This document shows positions 62,777 to 64,000 of a stretch of 64,000 bases of DNA, in pieces. How positions within the stretch are numbered: the stretch's first letter is position 1; the number at the start of each line of letters is the position of its first letter. The notes under the pieces were generated by a model. The model made no database searches. It saw only the letters and a program-made list of their open reading frames with translations, and had not been told where the DNA came from. Source of the stretch: Providencia manganoxydans (GTDB taxonomy: Bacteria; Pseudomonadota; Gammaproteobacteria; Enterobacterales; Enterobacteriaceae); assembly GCF_016618195.1 (NCBI RefSeq), contig NZ_CP067099.1, positions 1,798,001 to 1,862,000 on the forward strand, given 5' to 3'. Made by a program: the position numbers and the translations under genes.

Positions 62777-63100
62777 CACAATACTCTCCAGTGAGTTATA
62801 GACAATAAAACCAATAAATCCTTTTAATGCAGTTTATATCATATAAATTGATAAATTATGCATTATTATCATTCAATTATAGTTGATTGGTTGAAGTATA
62901 ACTAATTTGTCGTATCGATTGCTGTGATAACTAATTAAAAATGATTATAAATAGAGATTGGCTTGAGCTAAGTGATACTCATTTCAGTAGTTATTGGTTG
63001 TTTTTTAGTAATCATAAAGTAAAAAACAGTAATAACTGCTGAGAATAGTGATTATATATTGTAATATTATTACTATAACTTCTATTTATGGGGCAATAAT
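62777..63100. other. Divergent promoter region between katA and yfaZ
   Basis: This 324-bp AT-rich region should contain both promoters. OxyR control of the catalase would be expected, but I could not find a convincing OxyR tetrad. Confidence 0.4.
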
Positions 63101-63649
63101 ATGCGTAAAGGATTATTTCTCGCTGCTGCTGCGGCGTCATCACTGATGTTTGTTGGGACAGCACAAGCAATCTCGGTAAATGCAAGTGCAGGTGAACATT
63201 ATACTGAATTAAGCGCTGGTATTGGTACTAAAGGTTCTGGCCTAGCATTTGATGGTTCATGGGCGCGCAGTGATCATAACGGTCAAATGGGTAGCTTAGG
63301 TGCAACTTTTGGTTTACCACTGGGGCCATTCTCTGCTTATGTTGGCGGTAAAGCGCTATATTTATCTCCTGAAGATAATAAAAACGGTATGGCACTAGCG
63401 GCTGGTGCAGGTTTAGGCTGGCAAGCTCTACCTTCATTAAATATCTATGGCGAAGCTTATGGTGCGCCTGCTTCGTTAACTTCGGGTAGTGATGCTTATA
63501 CTGAAGCAAAAGTGGGTGCTCGTTACACGGTATTTAAACCTTTATCCGTTGATGCAGGTTACCGTATCATCGATATTAAAGGTAATCACAACAACCCAAA
63601 CAACAAAATTGCTGATGGTTGGTATGTTGGTGCAGGTTTAAGTTTCTAA
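63101..63649 (+). CDS. yfaZ: YfaZ-family outer membrane protein
   Basis: The 182-residue protein begins with a signal peptide (MRKGLFLAAAAASSLMFVGT, cleavage after AQA at residue 23) and continues as alternating beta-strands rich in Gly and aromatic residues, ending in Phe as outer membrane barrels do (GWYVGAGLSF). It matches the E. coli YfaZ family in length and in GPFSAYVGGKALYLSPED. The function is unknown. A strong bidirectional terminator follows. Confidence 0.9.
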   Translation: MRKGLFLAAAAASSLMFVGTAQAISVNASAGEHYTELSAGIGTKGSGLAFDGSWARSDHNGQMGSLGATFGLPLGPFSAYVGGKALYLSPEDNKNGMALAAGAGLGWQALPSLNIYGEAYGAPASLTSGSDAYTEAKVGARYTVFKPLSVDAGYRIIDIKGNHNNPNNKIADGWYVGAGLSF

Positions 63650-63669
63650 TAAATCTGTTCTAAAAGAAA

Positions 63670-63707
63670 AAACCTGTACCGTTTTATTAACGGTACAGGT
63701 TTTTTTA
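63670..63707. terminator. Bidirectional terminator between yfaZ and the permease gene
   Basis: A perfect stem (AACCTGTACCG with CGGTACAGGTT) flanked by A and T runs lies between the convergent genes. Confidence 0.92.
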
Positions 63708-63719
63708 TGGGAGAGATAT

Positions 63720-64000
63720 TTAACCTACATTAGGTAAAAAACCGGCCACAATAGCAAATTGGATCACAATCACAGCGATACCACAAAGTAGCACAACACC
63801 TAAAACAGCCGAACCACCTTTGACCTGATAGTGAGGTTTGTCCGTTGGCTTTTCTGTTGCTCTGACTCGCATGGTTAATAATGCAGGGATGATCAGTGCT
63901 AATACTGACAATGCCACTGCTGCATAAGTTAACGCTTGCACAAAACTACTGAAAAATAATGCGGCAAGTAGTGGTGGCAAAAAGGTTAATAACGTCGTTT
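63720..64000 (-). CDS. tyrP: Aromatic amino acid permease, C-terminal part (TyrP-like)
   Basis: The frame is open to the right window edge, so only the last 92 or so codons are seen; the start is outside. Two to three transmembrane helices are visible. From memory, the pattern [12 protein letters not shown], then LALIIPALL, then HYQVKGGSA and the final AGFLPNVG resembles the C-terminus of the tyrosine-specific proton symporter TyrP of the aromatic amino acid permease family. Mtr is the less likely alternative. Confidence 0.72.
   Translation of the reverse strand, partial: TTLLTFLPPLLAALFFSSFVQALTYAAVALSVLALIIPALLTMRVRATEKPTDKPHYQVKGGSAVLGVVLLCGIAVIVIQFAIVAGFLPNVG

Noticed and set aside
62777..63100. 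OxyR-binding site for katA
   Set aside because: ATAG/CTAT-like tetranucleotides occur but not with the required spacing.

Overview
This is a chromosomal segment of a low-GC enteric bacterium of the Morganellaceae. Providencia is the best guess, with Proteus as the alternative. The backbone follows Escherichia coli gene order (pdxB-usg-truA-dedA-accD-folC-dedD-cvpA-purF-ubiX; ackA-pta; yfbV-yfbU-hxpA-yfbS-yfbR; alaA-lrhA-nuoA..N; menFDHBCE). The base composition is AT-rich, the catalase is of the Proteus mirabilis type, and many intergenic gaps hold divergent ERIC repeats. No rRNA, tRNA, CRISPR array, transposase or phage gene was seen.

Layout. 1-3.3 kb: a truncated exported TPR/Sel1-like protein and a divergent EamA transporter/AraC regulator pair. 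3.5-15.5 kb: vitamin B6, tRNA modification, fatty acid, folate and purine genes, with a PurR box before cvpA-purF, then ubiX, yfcH and yfcD. 15.9-21.9 kb: an accessory block with an M24 peptidase, a DUF3311 protein and a sodium symporter in one operon, an MFS transporter, and a PI-PLC-like protein. 21.9-35.2 kb: pta/ackA, the yfb genes, an unrecognised small protein, alaA and lrhA. 35.9-50.9 kb: the complete 13-gene nuo operon for respiratory complex I, with nuoC and nuoD fused.

51.0-53.2 kb: two adjacent minus-strand genes for coiled-coil proteins without signal peptides. Size, gene order and a hydrophobic hairpin match the two-component alpha-pore-forming toxins XaxA/XaxB (YaxAB). They sit between nuoN and menF, inside otherwise conserved respiratory genes, and are the most interesting accessory system here. 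54.0-61.2 kb: the menaquinone operon menF-D-H-B-C-E, preceded by a perfect FNR-type site placed as in a class II promoter. 61.3-64 kb: catalase, the YfaZ outer membrane protein, and the C-terminus of a TyrP-like permease cut by the window end.

How the genes work together: nuo and men serve the respiratory chain (NADH dehydrogenase and its quinone), ackA-pta handles overflow acetate and acetyl-CoA, and LrhA is a global LysR regulator beside nuo. The regulatory reading of the FNR, CRP, PurR and AraC-type sites is inference from sequence pattern and spacing. Ten ERIC-family copies, including a tandem pair, an internally deleted 65-bp copy and a half element, fill intergenic gaps and often abut start or stop codons.
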